Source: Winogradskya humida
Lineage (GTDB): Bacteria; Actinomycetota; Actinomycetes; Mycobacteriales; Micromonosporaceae
Direction of reading: 5' to 3'
Assembly (NCBI RefSeq): GCF_016862215.1
Contig: NZ_BOMN01000124.1
Span: 1 to 52,023 of the forward strand
Length of the DNA stretch: 52,023 nucleotides
Of this stretch, positions 1 to 8,088 are shown piece by piece. The translations under genes and the position numbers were made by a program. The notes under the pieces were generated by a model. It had not been told where the DNA came from and made no database searches. It was given only the letters and a program-made list of their open reading frames with translations. Each line of letters opens with the position of its first letter. Position 1 is the stretch's first letter.

Positions 1-291
1 TATGTCTTGACCTTTCATAGCAGATGGCTTTCTTAAACCGACCACGCCGGTCAGGGTGGCGAGCAGGCCGGGATCCCTGCCTACGTCGAGTCCGCCACCC
101 CATCGGAACTGGCCGATCACGCAGCCGGAAAGGCTCAGGTCGGTCTCGACGGACATGACCGATCTGACCGTCACCGGGATCCGCGGTCTCATCCTCCGGG
201 CGGCCCGCGGTATCGCCTACCGTTTGCCCTGGTCACGGTGGCGACGACGCCACTGGGCACAAGCCCGCCGCCGCACCCTTGGACTTCCACC
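1..291. other. Left-edge stretch without a supported gene
   Basis: No gene is supported here. One forward frame is open from about position 40 into the following gene, but it has no start codon before the GTG at 238. Its translation includes a short segment (GIPAYVES) reminiscent of GNAT acetyltransferase C-termini, which is too short to call. An alternative frame from 56 has Arg/Pro-rich composition typical of a wrong frame in GC-rich DNA. Confidence 0.4.
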
Positions 292-996
292 ATGATCACG
301 AAGGGTGGGAGCCGTACTACGCTTGCGCGCATGCGTGACCGCATCGCTGACGAATGGCTTGCTGAGATTGCCGGGTATCCGCTCGGTGGCACTCAGCGGC
401 CGTTGCTGGCGCAGCTGGTGGAGCTCGCGGAGCACGGGGTGCTGACGTTGGGCCACGCGGACGGCGGGGTGCTGGTGGAGGTGGGCGAGGTGCCCGCCGC
501 CGGTGAGGCTGCGACTGCTGTGCTGGGTGCGCTGCTGCCCGGCGGCCAGAACTCGTTGCTGCTCCGGCCCGGTCAGCACACCAGGACCTCCGGAGTGCTG
601 CTGCGGGCGGCGACGCGGAGGACCTGGGAGGCGGGCCTGTGGCGTGCGGAGCGGTCGGTTCCGCGCCTGCTCGTGGTGGGCGGGGCCGCGTTCTTCGGCG
701 TGGCGGTGCTGCCGGTCGTGCTGGCCCTGGGCGGTGCTCCCGACTGGGCGCCGCCGGTGGCGTTCTTCGTGGTGGCCGCGATGTTGCTGCTGTCGCTGCC
801 CCTGGTCCGGGACTGGGTGGCCCCGCGGGTGCTCACCCCGGCCGGGCAGGAGAGCGTGGCTGAGCTCGTCGCCTACGTCGGGTCGCGGCGCGCGGCCCCC
901 GACGCGCCACTGGCCGACCGGGTGGCGTTCGGTGCGCGGGACGACTGGTCGACCAGCACCGAGCTGATCGACCAGTTGTCCCTGGCGTTTCGTTAG
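292..996 (+). CDS. Membrane protein of unknown function, DUF2207-like C-terminal part
   Basis: Predicted inner-membrane protein of about 234 residues. The N-terminal half is soluble and reads like a small winged-helix/DUF2207-type segment (LLAQLVELAEHGVLTL, then an LLLRPG loop). Two hydrophobic segments follow at about residues 120-140 and 148-168 (LLVVGGAAFFGVAVLPVV; FFVVAAMLLLSLPLV), then a charged cytoplasmic tail. The start is uncertain: GTG at 238, ATG at 292 (GGAC about 9 nt upstream) and ATG at 331 are in frame. ATG 292 is preferred for its weak ribosome site; 331 would still keep all recognisable sequence. It converges on the SIS gene and overlaps it by a few bases. The family assignment is a weak resemblance, not a firm match. 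Confidence 0.6.
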   Translation: MITKGGSRTTLARMRDRIADEWLAEIAGYPLGGTQRPLLAQLVELAEHGVLTLGHADGGVLVEVGEVPAAGEAATAVLGALLPGGQNSLLLRPGQHTRTSGVLLRAATRRTWEAGLWRAERSVPRLLVVGGAAFFGVAVLPVVLALGGAPDWAPPVAFFVVAAMLLLSLPLVRDWVAPRVLTPAGQESVAELVAYVGSRRAAPDAPLADRVAFGARDDWSTSTELIDQLSLAFR

Positions 997-2069
997 ACGG
1001 GGTGGATGCGTACTCCGGAGACGACGCGGGTGACCTGGCCCTCGGGGAACGGGTTGTCCGGGGTGAGGCCGAGGGCGAGGGAGAACTCCAGCGCCATGAT
1101 CTGGCACGGCACCGCGTAGGCGAGGGCCCGCAGGGTGTCGTCGCCGTCCCAGGAGGAGGCCGCGGAGGAAGACAGGACGACCACCTCGTGCCCGCTCAGC
1201 TCGGCGATGATGTCGTCGTCGTACTGCCTCGTGTACGGGTCGCCCGAGGTGTGGACCACGATGAGCGTACGGTCGGTGAGCACCGATTTGGGGCCGTGCC
1301 GGAAGCCGAGCGGCGAGTCGAACCACGTACCCACCTGCCCGGCGGTGAGCTCGAGCATCTTCAACGCGGCCTCGCGGGCCATGCCCTGCAGCGCCCCGCT
1401 GCCCAGGTGCACAATGCGGTCGAAGCCGCGCCGGGCCAGCTCGCCCGCCCACGCGGGAGTCTCCTCCAGCGCTCGCGAAGCAGCCTCCACCAGCCCGTCC
1501 AGAACCCCCGGAGAGACCGGCGCTCCCAGCGTGAGCCGGGCCGTCAGCAGCATGCAGGTGAAGCTCGACGTCATGGCGAAGCCGGTGTCGTTCGACGCGG
1601 CCGGCATGGTCAGCACCAGCGAGCCCGCCTTCCCGGCGCGTGCGGTGGCGAGCGCGCCGTCGGCGTTGCACGTGATGATCAGGTGGTACGGGTGCTCGAG
1701 GAAGCGGTCGGCGAGGTCGGCCGCCGCGACGCTCTCCGGGCTGTCACCGGAGCGCGCGAAGGACACCAGCAGGGTGGGGGCGTCGCCGGTCAGGTAGTCG
1801 CGGGGTGCGGCGACCAGGTCCGTGGTGGCGATCGCGTCGACCCGGCGGCCGAGGGTGTGTTCCAGGTGGGTGGCCAGCACCTGGCCGATGAAGGCGGAGG
1901 TGCCCGCGCCGGTGAGGATGATCCGGGCCCGGGGGTCGCTCAGGATCGGGTCGAGGAACGCGCTCGTGGTGGGGCGCCGCTCGGTGACGTGCCGGGCGAC
2001 ATCCTGCCACAGGGCGGGCTGCTGCGCGATCTCCCGGGCGGTGGCGGGCTCGATGAGATTCGATGTCAT
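993..2069 (-). CDS. SIS-domain sugar-phosphate isomerase/deaminase (AgaS/GlmS-C-like)
   Basis: Soluble protein of 358 residues with two tandem sugar isomerase (SIS) domains. The first is around residues 50-190 (ILTGAGTSAFIGQVL, then LLVSFARSGDSPE, the Ser-rich phosphosugar loop). The second is around 205-340 (IVHLGSGALQGMAREAALKMLELTAGQV, with the FRHGPK segment seen in AgaS and the GlmS isomerase half). It has no glutaminase domain, so it is not a GlmS. The family isomerises or deaminates ketose/aldose or aminosugar phosphates. It is last in an operon behind a sugar ABC importer, and its ATG overlaps the permease stop (ATGA), so it probably processes the imported sugar after phosphorylation. 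No kinase gene is present nearby. The exact substrate cannot be read from sequence. Confidence 0.88.
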   Translation of the reverse strand: MTSNLIEPATAREIAQQPALWQDVARHVTERRPTTSAFLDPILSDPRARIILTGAGTSAFIGQVLATHLEHTLGRRVDAIATTDLVAAPRDYLTGDAPTLLVSFARSGDSPESVAAADLADRFLEHPYHLIITCNADGALATARAGKAGSLVLTMPAASNDTGFAMTSSFTCMLLTARLTLGAPVSPGVLDGLVEAASRALEETPAWAGELARRGFDRIVHLGSGALQGMAREAALKMLELTAGQVGTWFDSPLGFRHGPKSVLTDRTLIVVHTSGDPYTRQYDDDIIAELSGHEVVVLSSSAASSWDGDDTLRALAYAVPCQIMALEFSLALGLTPDNPFPEGQVTRVVSGVRIHPV

Positions 2070-2917
2070 TTCACACTCCCGGCCAGCAGGCCGTTGACGA
2101 CGTAACGGTTGAGGGCGACCGCGATCGCGGCGGGAACGGTGATGGCGAGGACCCCGGCGGCGCTCAGGAGAGCGTAGGGAACCTCGTGCCGGCCCTGCAG
2201 CGCGGTGATGACGACGGTGAGGGGCTGCGTCGAGATGTCGCTGGACAGCACCAGCGGGAACAGGAACTGGCCCCACGCGAACAGGAACGTGATGATCGCG
2301 GTGGACACGACGCCGGGCATCGCCAGTGGCAGCACGATCCGGGTCAGCACCTGCATGCGGCTCGCCCCGTCGACGCTCGCGGCTTCCTCCAGCGCCACCG
2401 GCAGCGACACCATGTAGTTGTGCATGATCCAGGTGGCCAGCGGCAGGAACCCGGAGACATAGACCAAAATGATGCCTGTGTACGTGTTGACGAGCCCGGC
2501 GGTGCTCATCAGCCGGTAGAGCGGGATCAGGGTGGCGTAGGCAGGCAGTGCCATCGTCGCGAGCACGCCGTAGAACAGCAGGTCGCGGCCCCGGAACGTC
2601 ATGCGGGCGAACGCGTACGCCGCCAGCGTCGCCACCACCACCGTGATCACCGTCGACACCGTGCACTCGACGACGATGTTGAACGTACCCTGCCGGACCT
2701 GGTCCGGAATGTCACCGGCGCCGGACAGCAGCGCCTTGTAGTTCGCCAGCGTCGGGTGCGGCGGCAGGTAGTGGGCCGGTTTGCTGCCCACCTCGGCGTC
2801 GGTCTGGAAGCTGACGTTCACCACCCAGTAGAGCGGGATCAGCGACCACAGCAGGATGAACGCCACGCCGAACCAGCGGACGGGATGCCGGCTGGTCATC
2901 AGAGCTCGGCGGGCCAT
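2066..2917 (-). CDS. Carbohydrate ABC transporter permease, MalG type
   Basis: Integral membrane protein of 283 residues with six predicted transmembrane helices. It carries the ABC importer EAA loop EEAASVDGASRMQVLTRIVLPLAMPG, which contacts the ATPase. Sequence and length match the MalG/LacG family (CUT1 sugar importers). The start ATG at 2917 shares one base with the stop of the preceding permease (TGATG), and its own stop overlaps the SIS gene start. No ATPase gene lies in this operon; CUT1 importers in actinomycetes commonly share an MsiK-type ATPase encoded elsewhere, which is the likely explanation here. Confidence 0.93.
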   Translation of the reverse strand: MARRALMTSRHPVRWFGVAFILLWSLIPLYWVVNVSFQTDAEVGSKPAHYLPPHPTLANYKALLSGAGDIPDQVRQGTFNIVVECTVSTVITVVVATLAAYAFARMTFRGRDLLFYGVLATMALPAYATLIPLYRLMSTAGLVNTYTGIILVYVSGFLPLATWIMHNYMVSLPVALEEAASVDGASRMQVLTRIVLPLAMPGVVSTAIITFLFAWGQFLFPLVLSSDISTQPLTVVITALQGRHEVPYALLSAAGVLAITVPAAIAVALNRYVVNGLLAGSVK

Positions 2918-3813
2918 CAGAACTCCACCTTCCGGTAGACCAGCCGCACCACGACCCAGGAGAGCAGCAGCGTGGCGAGCGTGATCAGCAACGACAACGC
3001 GTACCCCGCACCGAAGTCCAGGTTCTGGAAGCTGATGAAGTAGGTCTGCATCGTCAGCGACGCCCCGGTCTCGGCCGCACCGTTCAGCACGTACGGCTGG
3101 TCGAAGACGTTGAGGGTCAGGATCAGTGCCTGGACCATGGCGACCGCGATGCCCGGGCGGGCCAGCGGCAGCGTGATCCGCACGAAGCGGCTCCACGCCG
3201 AGCAGCCGTCCAGCGCGGAGGCCTCGTACAACTCGTCCGGGATGTTCTGCAGTGCGGCCAGCACCAGCAGTGCCGACAGCGGCGTGATCTGCCAGACCTG
3301 CACGATCTCGATGAGCAGGATGGTCAGCCACCGGTTGCTGCCGAGGAAGACCTGATACTGGTCGACCAGGTGGAACGACGTCAGGGCACTGTTGAACAGG
3401 CCCACGTTGGCGTCCCAGATGCCGCTCCAGACGATGCCCTCGACGACGCCCGGCAGTGCCCACGGCAGGATCAGCACGGCGATCACGATGGACCGTCCGC
3501 GGAACCGCTGCTGCAGCGCGAGCGCCATGCCGATGCCGAGCACGGTTGTCAGGGCCATGCCGATCACGGTGTACGCGATGGTGTTGCCCAGGCTGCCGAG
3601 CACCGCCGAGTTGTGGGCCAGCGACCGGAAGTTGTCGAACCCGTTGAACCGGGTCGGAGGATCGAGGGGCTGCACCCGGAAGAACGCCTGGACCAGCGAG
3701 TACACCGCCGGCACAACGGCCAGCCCGACAATCACGAGCGCGAGCGGGGCAACCAGGAGGTACGGCAGCAGGTCGGGCCGGCGGCGACGAGCGGCCACGG
3801 CGCCTGCGGTCAT
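2917..3813 (-). CDS. Carbohydrate ABC transporter permease, MalF type
   Basis: Integral membrane protein of 298 residues. A short basic N-terminus is followed by a first helix (YLLVAPLALVIVGLAVVPAVYSL) and five further helices. The EAA motif is ELYEASALDGCSAWSRFVRITLPLARPG. It resembles MalF/UgpA-type partners of the downstream MalG-like permease, together forming the membrane channel of a CUT1 sugar importer. The ATG at 3813 overlaps the binding-protein stop by four bases (ATGA), indicating translational coupling. Confidence 0.93.
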   Translation of the reverse strand: MTAGAVAARRRRPDLLPYLLVAPLALVIVGLAVVPAVYSLVQAFFRVQPLDPPTRFNGFDNFRSLAHNSAVLGSLGNTIAYTVIGMALTTVLGIGMALALQQRFRGRSIVIAVLILPWALPGVVEGIVWSGIWDANVGLFNSALTSFHLVDQYQVFLGSNRWLTILLIEIVQVWQITPLSALLVLAALQNIPDELYEASALDGCSAWSRFVRITLPLARPGIAVAMVQALILTLNVFDQPYVLNGAAETGASLTMQTYFISFQNLDFGAGYALSLLITLATLLLSWVVVRLVYRKVEF

Positions 3814-5138
3814 GAACCGCTCGCCGAGAGCTGGTCGGCAGTGTCGCCGATCTTCTTCAGGGCCTGCTCGACGGTAACCGAGCCGGTCGCCGCCGAGTGC
3901 AGGTTGGTGTAGACGGCCTGCGAGAACTGCGGGTACCAGGAGGGCGCTCCACCGGGGAAGATCGGCTGCGACGAGGTCTGCAGCATGGTGGCCAGGTCCT
4001 TGCCGCCGATCAGGCTGCCCTTGTCGGCGAGCTTCTGGACGGCGGAGACGTGCGACGGCAGCGCGTACCCGGGCATCGCCTTGTCCGGTCCGCTGAGCCC
4101 GGCGAAGTCGGCCTGGTTGTCGGCGTCGGTGAACCACTTGATGAACAGGGCCGCGGCCTGCGCGTACTTGGCCGTGCGCGGCACGCCGATACCGTCCGGG
4201 TTGGAGTTGTTCTTTCCCGGGCCGGTCACGCCGGGTGTCGGCAGGTAGGCGACCTGATTGACCACGGTGGACGACTTCGGCACGTTGTAGAGGCTGCCGA
4301 CCATGCCCGAATAGTCGCTGAACACGCTGGCGACCTGCCCCTTGGCCATCAGCGTCTGCTGACCCTGGGTGTCGGTCACGTTGATGTTGCCCGGCGGCAC
4401 CAGGCCCTGCTTCATCGCGTCGACCATCCACGCGGCGGCCTTGTAACCGGGCGAGGCGGGGTCGGTGAACGCCGGCTTGTACTTGTCGTCCAGCACGGTG
4501 CCCCCGAAGGCGGCGGTCGTCTGGTACCAGTACGTCGACAGGCCCTCCGCCGCGGCGAACGGGATGTTCAGCGGGTACTGCACGGTCCCCTTGCTCTTCA
4601 GCGTCTTCAGGGCCGCCGTGTACTCGTCCAGCGTCTTCGGCAACGCCACCCCGGCCTCCGTGAACATCTTCTTGTTCACGGTGGTCACGCTGAAAGACGC
4701 GTCATAGGGTACGCCGACCACGTGCCCGCCCGCCGTGAACGACGTCAGCTGCGGCATGTCCGCCTCGAGGGACTTGGTGTCCATCAGCTCGTCCATCGGG
4801 TAGAACGCGTTGAGCTTCGACAGCTGGCCGACCCGGGACCAGTCGACGTCGGTCGCGTCCGCGAAGTACGTCTTGGCGGTCACCGCCGCGGTGATCTTCG
4901 TCTGCAGGCTGTCCCAGTCGACGTTCGTCCACTTGACCGTGATCCCGGTCTGTTTCGTGAACGCGTCGAGCGCGGCCTGCGGCGGCGGATCGGTGGCGAG
5001 CACGACCGAGATGGTCACGCCGGTGGTCGGGCCCGCGGTGGGCGTCTTGCTGTCCGAGCCGTTCCCGCCGCACGCGGCCAGGAGGCCGACAACGCCAAGG
5101 GCGGCGGCCGGGATTGTCATCAACCGGGGCAGAGCCAT
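3810..5138 (-). CDS. Sugar ABC transporter substrate-binding lipoprotein
   Basis: Extracellular solute-binding protein family 1, 442 residues from the chosen start. The N-terminus is a lipoprotein signal (hydrophobic stretch followed by LLAAC, Cys23), so it should be anchored to the outer face of the membrane and deliver sugar to the two permeases. ATG 5138 is chosen because AGTAGGT lies about 7 nt upstream and gives a standard lipoprotein leader; an in-frame GTG at 5174 would add 12 residues. It is the first gene of the four-gene operon, divergent from the DeoR gene. Substrate is unknown; the neighbouring SIS isomerase suggests an aminosugar or ketose. Confidence 0.93.
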   Translation of the reverse strand: MALPRLMTIPAAALGVVGLLAACGGNGSDSKTPTAGPTTGVTISVVLATDPPPQAALDAFTKQTGITVKWTNVDWDSLQTKITAAVTAKTYFADATDVDWSRVGQLSKLNAFYPMDELMDTKSLEADMPQLTSFTAGGHVVGVPYDASFSVTTVNKKMFTEAGVALPKTLDEYTAALKTLKSKGTVQYPLNIPFAAAEGLSTYWYQTTAAFGGTVLDDKYKPAFTDPASPGYKAAAWMVDAMKQGLVPPGNINVTDTQGQQTLMAKGQVASVFSDYSGMVGSLYNVPKSSTVVNQVAYLPTPGVTGPGKNNSNPDGIGVPRTAKYAQAAALFIKWFTDADNQADFAGLSGPDKAMPGYALPSHVSAVQKLADKGSLIGGKDLATMLQTSSQPIFPGGAPSWYPQFSQAVYTNLHSAATGSVTVEQALKKIGDTADQLSASGS

Positions 5139-5205
5139 GCGGCGACCTACTTTCGCTTGTGCGTGTTCGCTCACTTTTCACGCACGCTGGTTGCTCGTCC
5201 GACAC

Positions 5206-5235
5206 ACCCTGCGGCTGCCCAAAGACTCATGTCAA
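5206..5235 (-). promoter_or_regulatory. Putative promoter of the sugar uptake operon
   Basis: On the minus strand a perfect TTGACA (5230-5235) is followed after 18 bases by CAGGGT (5206-5211), a weak -10. The DeoR half-operator at 5253-5261 lies just upstream of the -35. No other -35 this good is present in the divergent region. Confidence 0.45.
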
Positions 5236-5252
5236 GCCCGTTTTTCAACGAC

Positions 5253-5261
5253 TTTGCGCAA
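5253..5261. promoter_or_regulatory. Putative DeoR operator, minor site
   Basis: TTTGCGCAA, containing the 8-bp palindrome TTGCGCAA. It repeats the core of the larger palindrome at 5288-5305, with centres about 39 bp apart, between the divergent DeoR gene and the sugar operon. Confidence 0.45.
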
Positions 5262-5287
5262 GCAATCATCCTGCCCCCAAAAAAATG

Positions 5288-5305
5288 CGCGTTTGCGCAA
5301 ACGCG
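5288..5305. promoter_or_regulatory. 18-bp perfect palindrome, probable DeoR operator
   Basis: CGCGTTTGCGCAAACGCG is identical to its reverse complement. It covers the likely -35 (TTGCGC, 5293-5298) of the DeoR gene, whose -10 TAAAGT is at 5317-5322, only 7 bases before the ATG. That position fits autorepression and control of the divergent sugar operon. The operator call is inference from symmetry, repetition at 5253-5261 and position. Confidence 0.6.
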
Positions 5306-5328
5306 TCGCGTGTTCGTAAAGTCTGCGC

Positions 5329-6087
5329 ATGCAACGTGCGCAGCGGCTCAACGCCATCGTGGCCCGCGTCGTCGACTCCGGCGAGGTCGAGGTCGCCACC
5401 CTCGCCGAGGAGTTCGACGTCTCCCTGGCCACGATCCGCCGCGACATCGACTCCCTGCAACGCAAACGCCTCGTCACGCGCACCCACGGCGGCGTCCGCC
5501 CCCACGACTCGTTCTACGACCTGCCGCTGAGCCTCAAATCAGCCCAGGACCTGGCCGAGAAACGCCGCATCGCCCAGCGCGCCCTCGAATTCGTCGACGG
5601 CGCCCGCGTCATCGGCATGACCGGCGGCACCACGGTCACGGAGTTCGCCCGCGGGCTGCTCGACCGCCAGGGCCTCACCATCGTCACCAACGCCCTCAAC
5701 GTCGCCACCGACCTGCTCGCCAACCCCGGCCTGCGCGTCTTCGCCGCCGGCGGGGAGGTCCGCCCCAGCAGCCAGGAGGTCATCGGCCCCAGCGCCGAAA
5801 CCTTCCTCGCCGAATACAACCTCGACGTCGCCATCGTCGGCGTCGACGGCGTCGACGCCCAAGCCGGCTGCACCAACTACGACCCCGCCGGCTCCCGCGT
5901 CAACCGGGTCCTCGTCCAACGAGCCAAACGGGTCATCGTCCTCGCCGACGCCTCCAAGATCGGCCACGTTGCCCTCGCCCCGGTCTGCACCCTCGCCCAG
6001 GTCGACATCCTGCTCACCGACACCCGCCTCCCCACCTCCGACGCCGACGCCCTGGCGGCAGCCGGCTGCAAGGTCCTGCGCGCCTGA
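5329..6087 (+). CDS. DeoR-family transcriptional repressor of the sugar uptake operon
   Basis: 252 residues. N-terminal DeoR helix-turn-helix at residues 1-60 (VEVATLAEEFDVSLATIRRDIDSLQ, then the family GGV turn RTHGGVRP). A C-terminal DeoRC sugar-phosphate sensor domain of isomerase fold follows (MTGGTTVTEFARGL; VFAAGGEVRPSSQEVIGPSAE; LADASKIG). Family members usually release DNA on binding a phosphorylated sugar, here presumably an intermediate of the divergent operon. The ATG at 5329 is 7 nt after a TAAAGT -10 and lacks a Shine-Dalgarno, so the transcript may be leaderless. It converges with the XRE gene downstream. Confidence 0.92.
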   Translation: MQRAQRLNAIVARVVDSGEVEVATLAEEFDVSLATIRRDIDSLQRKRLVTRTHGGVRPHDSFYDLPLSLKSAQDLAEKRRIAQRALEFVDGARVIGMTGGTTVTEFARGLLDRQGLTIVTNALNVATDLLANPGLRVFAAGGEVRPSSQEVIGPSAETFLAEYNLDVAIVGVDGVDAQAGCTNYDPAGSRVNRVLVQRAKRVIVLADASKIGHVALAPVCTLAQVDILLTDTRLPTSDADALAAAGCKVLRA

Positions 6088-6106
6088 GACTCCACTGTGA
6101 AGAGCC

Positions 6107-6121
6107 CCGCGCTCCGCGCGG
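6107..6121 (+). terminator. Short GC hairpin after deoR
   Basis: CCGCGC-TCC-GCGCGG, a perfect 6-bp stem with a 3-nt loop, 20 bases after the deoR stop. No U-tract, as is common for actinomycete terminators. Confidence 0.4.
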
Positions 6122-6134
6122 CACCCACCCGCAT

Positions 6135-6157
6135 CCCGCCGGATCAGGCCCGGCGGG
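6135..6157 (-). terminator. Hairpin overlapping the XRE gene end
   Basis: CCCGCCGG / CCGGCGGG, an 8-bp perfect stem with a 7-nt loop spanning the XRE stop codon. It could end transcription from either convergent gene. Confidence 0.4.
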
Positions 6158-6980
6158 TTGCCATGGCGGAGCCGAGGAGGGCGAGTTTGTCGGCGGCGTC
6201 CGTGCCTGCGTCGGGGTGGTAGACGACCAGCATCATGCCGTCCGTACCGGCGATGTGGAGCTTTTCGCGGTTGAGGATGAGCTCGCCGACCTCGGGGTGG
6301 TGGAACGGAACGGCGACCGCACCGCCGCGGGGGCGGACGTCGTGGCGGGCCCAGAGTTGCCGGAAGAGCGGGCTGGCCAGGGAGAGCTCGCCGACGAGCT
6401 CGATGAAGCGGGGGTCGTCGGTGTCCGTGCCGACCGCCTCGCGGAAGCTGGCGACCAGTCCGGTGGTGACCGTTTCCCAGTGGGGGAAGAAGAGATCCTG
6501 CTCGCCGGGGTCCAGGAAGACGTCCCGCAGCCGGTTGGCGCCGACGACCAGGCGCGGGGAGAGGGCCGCGGCCATCGGGTTGGTGGCGAGGATGTCGAGG
6601 TAGCGGCCTTCGACGAACGCGGGCATCGGGAGCATCGCCACCAGTTTGGCCGTGCTGGGCGGGACGGTCTCCTTGCGGGGACGGCGGGGGCGGTGGCGGG
6701 GTTTGTCACCGGCGAGGCTCAGCAGGTAGACGCGCATGGGATCGTCGAGGCGCAGGACGCGGGCCAGGGATTCGAGGACCTGCACCGACGGGTTGCGGTC
6801 ACGGCCACGCTCCAGGCGCAGGTAGTAGTCGGCGCTGATGCCGGCCAGCATCGCCACCTCCTCGCGGCGCAGACCGCGCACCCGGCGCACCCCGAGCACG
6901 GGAATGCCCGCGTCATCGGGGGTGACGAGCTCCCGACGGGCCCGCAGGAAATCGCCCAGCAGGTTCGGTGCGTCGCTCAT
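6144..6980 (-). CDS. XRE-family regulator with MmyB-like ligand-binding domain
   Basis: 278 residues. An N-terminal Cro/C1-type helix-turn-helix (residues about 10-85: LRREEVAMLAGISADYYLRLERGRDRNPS) is followed by an MmyB-like PAS-type domain (about 100-270: FVEGRYLDILATNPMAAALSP; the C-terminal LNREKLHIAGTDGMMLVVYHPDAG). This architecture is typical of actinomycete MmyB regulators, which often control adjacent oxidoreductase or transporter genes. No target is evident here because both neighbours point away or belong to other units. Start ATG at 6980; the hairpin at 6997-7027 lies directly upstream and belongs to the preceding operon. Confidence 0.9.
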   Translation of the reverse strand: MSDAPNLLGDFLRARRELVTPDDAGIPVLGVRRVRGLRREEVAMLAGISADYYLRLERGRDRNPSVQVLESLARVLRLDDPMRVYLLSLAGDKPRHRPRRPRKETVPPSTAKLVAMLPMPAFVEGRYLDILATNPMAAALSPRLVVGANRLRDVFLDPGEQDLFFPHWETVTTGLVASFREAVGTDTDDPRFIELVGELSLASPLFRQLWARHDVRPRGGAVAVPFHHPEVGELILNREKLHIAGTDGMMLVVYHPDAGTDAADKLALLGSAMATRRA

Positions 6981-6996
6981 GCCTCCACGGTAAGCC

Positions 6997-7027
6997 GTGC
7001 CAGGGCGCCGTGAGGGGGCCCTGGCAC
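6997..7027 (-). terminator. Terminator of the sigma/membrane-protein operon
   Basis: GTGCCAGGGC / GCCCTGGCAC, a perfect 10-bp stem with an 11-nt loop starting 6 bp after the stop at 7033. No U-tract. Confidence 0.65.
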
Positions 7028-7032
7028 ACCCC

Positions 7033-8088
7033 CTACTCGCAGCCGAGGCCGCTCTCGTAGCCCTCAGGCATCTTGCCGGCGGCCATCTGGTCGGCGTACT
7101 CCCAGAAGACCTCGGGCCAGTCGCCCTTGGCGTTCATGTCGTTGAGGACCTTCCAGTGGTGGCTGCCGCTCATCGCGGCGGCGGCCCGCTGCTGCGAGAC
7201 CTGGTCACCGACCTTCTTCGCACGGATCCATTCGTGGATCCAGCCGCAGCCGACCCTGCCGGTCACCCGGCCGCCGAACTGGTAGGCGTCGTTGGTGCCG
7301 AGGGCGCTGAGGTCGGTCATGCTGAAACCGGGCGGGACCGGTACGCCGGTGAGGACCTCGGCCAGCCGCGCGTCCACCCGGTCCGGGGTGACGATCTCCG
7401 GGGGCATCGCGGCCAGCCAGGTCTGCACGTCGACCTGTTTCACGTCCGCGATGACCTGCTCGAACTGCGCCCGCGTCCACCCGGATGAGGTGCGCATCTC
7501 GACGTAGGTCGTGCCGCGGGGATGCAGCATGACCGCGAAGTCGTCCTTGCTGTACGTGAAGATGTCGGCCTTCGTGCCCGCCACCTCGACCTCGACCGGT
7601 TCGCTGACATCGAGCCGGTCCTGGTAGAAGTCGGGGTACAGCTCGGCCGGCGACCAGTCCATCCCGAGCTCGTGCTCACCGTTGGTGAACGTGATGCTGC
7701 CCGAGTCGTCGGCGAAGCCGTTGACGTTCGTCACCGTCCAGCCGGGTTCGCCGATCAGCAGGCGGGGGTTCCGCTCGGCCGCCTTGAGCACCATCGCTGA
7801 GAAGTCCGCCGCACTGGTGGCCGACGAGGCCGAGGGGGCGGCGTACTCGCGGACCGGGTCGTTGCGGTTCAGCAGGGCCCCGCCGACGGCGACCGCCAGG
7901 ACGGCCGCGGCGACTCCGACGGCGGCCAGGCCACTGCCCATACCGCGGCGGGCCCAGAAGGGGTGACGAACGGGCTGGGACACGATTTCCTCCAGGAGAC
8001 TCCGGTCGGCCCCACCGAGACCCGCGGCCGTCCCTGATCGGTACGGGTCGGCGCCGGCGATCATCCGGTCGAGCTGCTCGTCGGTCAT
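7033..8088 (-). CDS. Membrane protein coupled to ECF sigma factor, probable anti-sigma-like partner
   Basis: 351 residues. A cytoplasmic N-terminus of about 55 residues (MTDEQLDRMIAGADPYR, acidic/helical) is followed by one transmembrane helix (GLAAVGVAAAVLAVAVGGALL, about residues 53-73) and a large extracellular domain. The start ATG overlaps the sigma-factor stop, so the two are translationally coupled. In actinomycetes this layout (short cytoplasmic segment, one helix, extracytoplasmic sensor) is common for CU044_5270-like proteins paired with ECF sigma factors. No zinc-binding anti-sigma motif (HxxxCxxC) is present, so anti-sigma activity is inferred from context only. Two Cys residues near the C-terminus (GCGWIHEW and the final GLGCE) could form a disulfide. 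Confidence 0.8.
   Translation of the reverse strand: MTDEQLDRMIAGADPYRSGTAAGLGGADRSLLEEIVSQPVRHPFWARRGMGSGLAAVGVAAAVLAVAVGGALLNRNDPVREYAAPSASSATSAADFSAMVLKAAERNPRLLIGEPGWTVTNVNGFADDSGSITFTNGEHELGMDWSPAELYPDFYQDRLDVSEPVEVEVAGTKADIFTYSKDDFAVMLHPRGTTYVEMRTSSGWTRAQFEQVIADVKQVDVQTWLAAMPPEIVTPDRVDARLAEVLTGVPVPPGFSMTDLSALGTNDAYQFGGRVTGRVGCGWIHEWIRAKKVGDQVSQQRAAAAMSGSHHWKVLNDMNAKGDWPEVFWEYADQMAAGKMPEGYESGLGCE

Noticed and set aside
40..237. Possible GNAT acetyltransferase fragment
   Set aside because: Only about seven residues look familiar, there is no start codon and no conserved acetyl-CoA motif.
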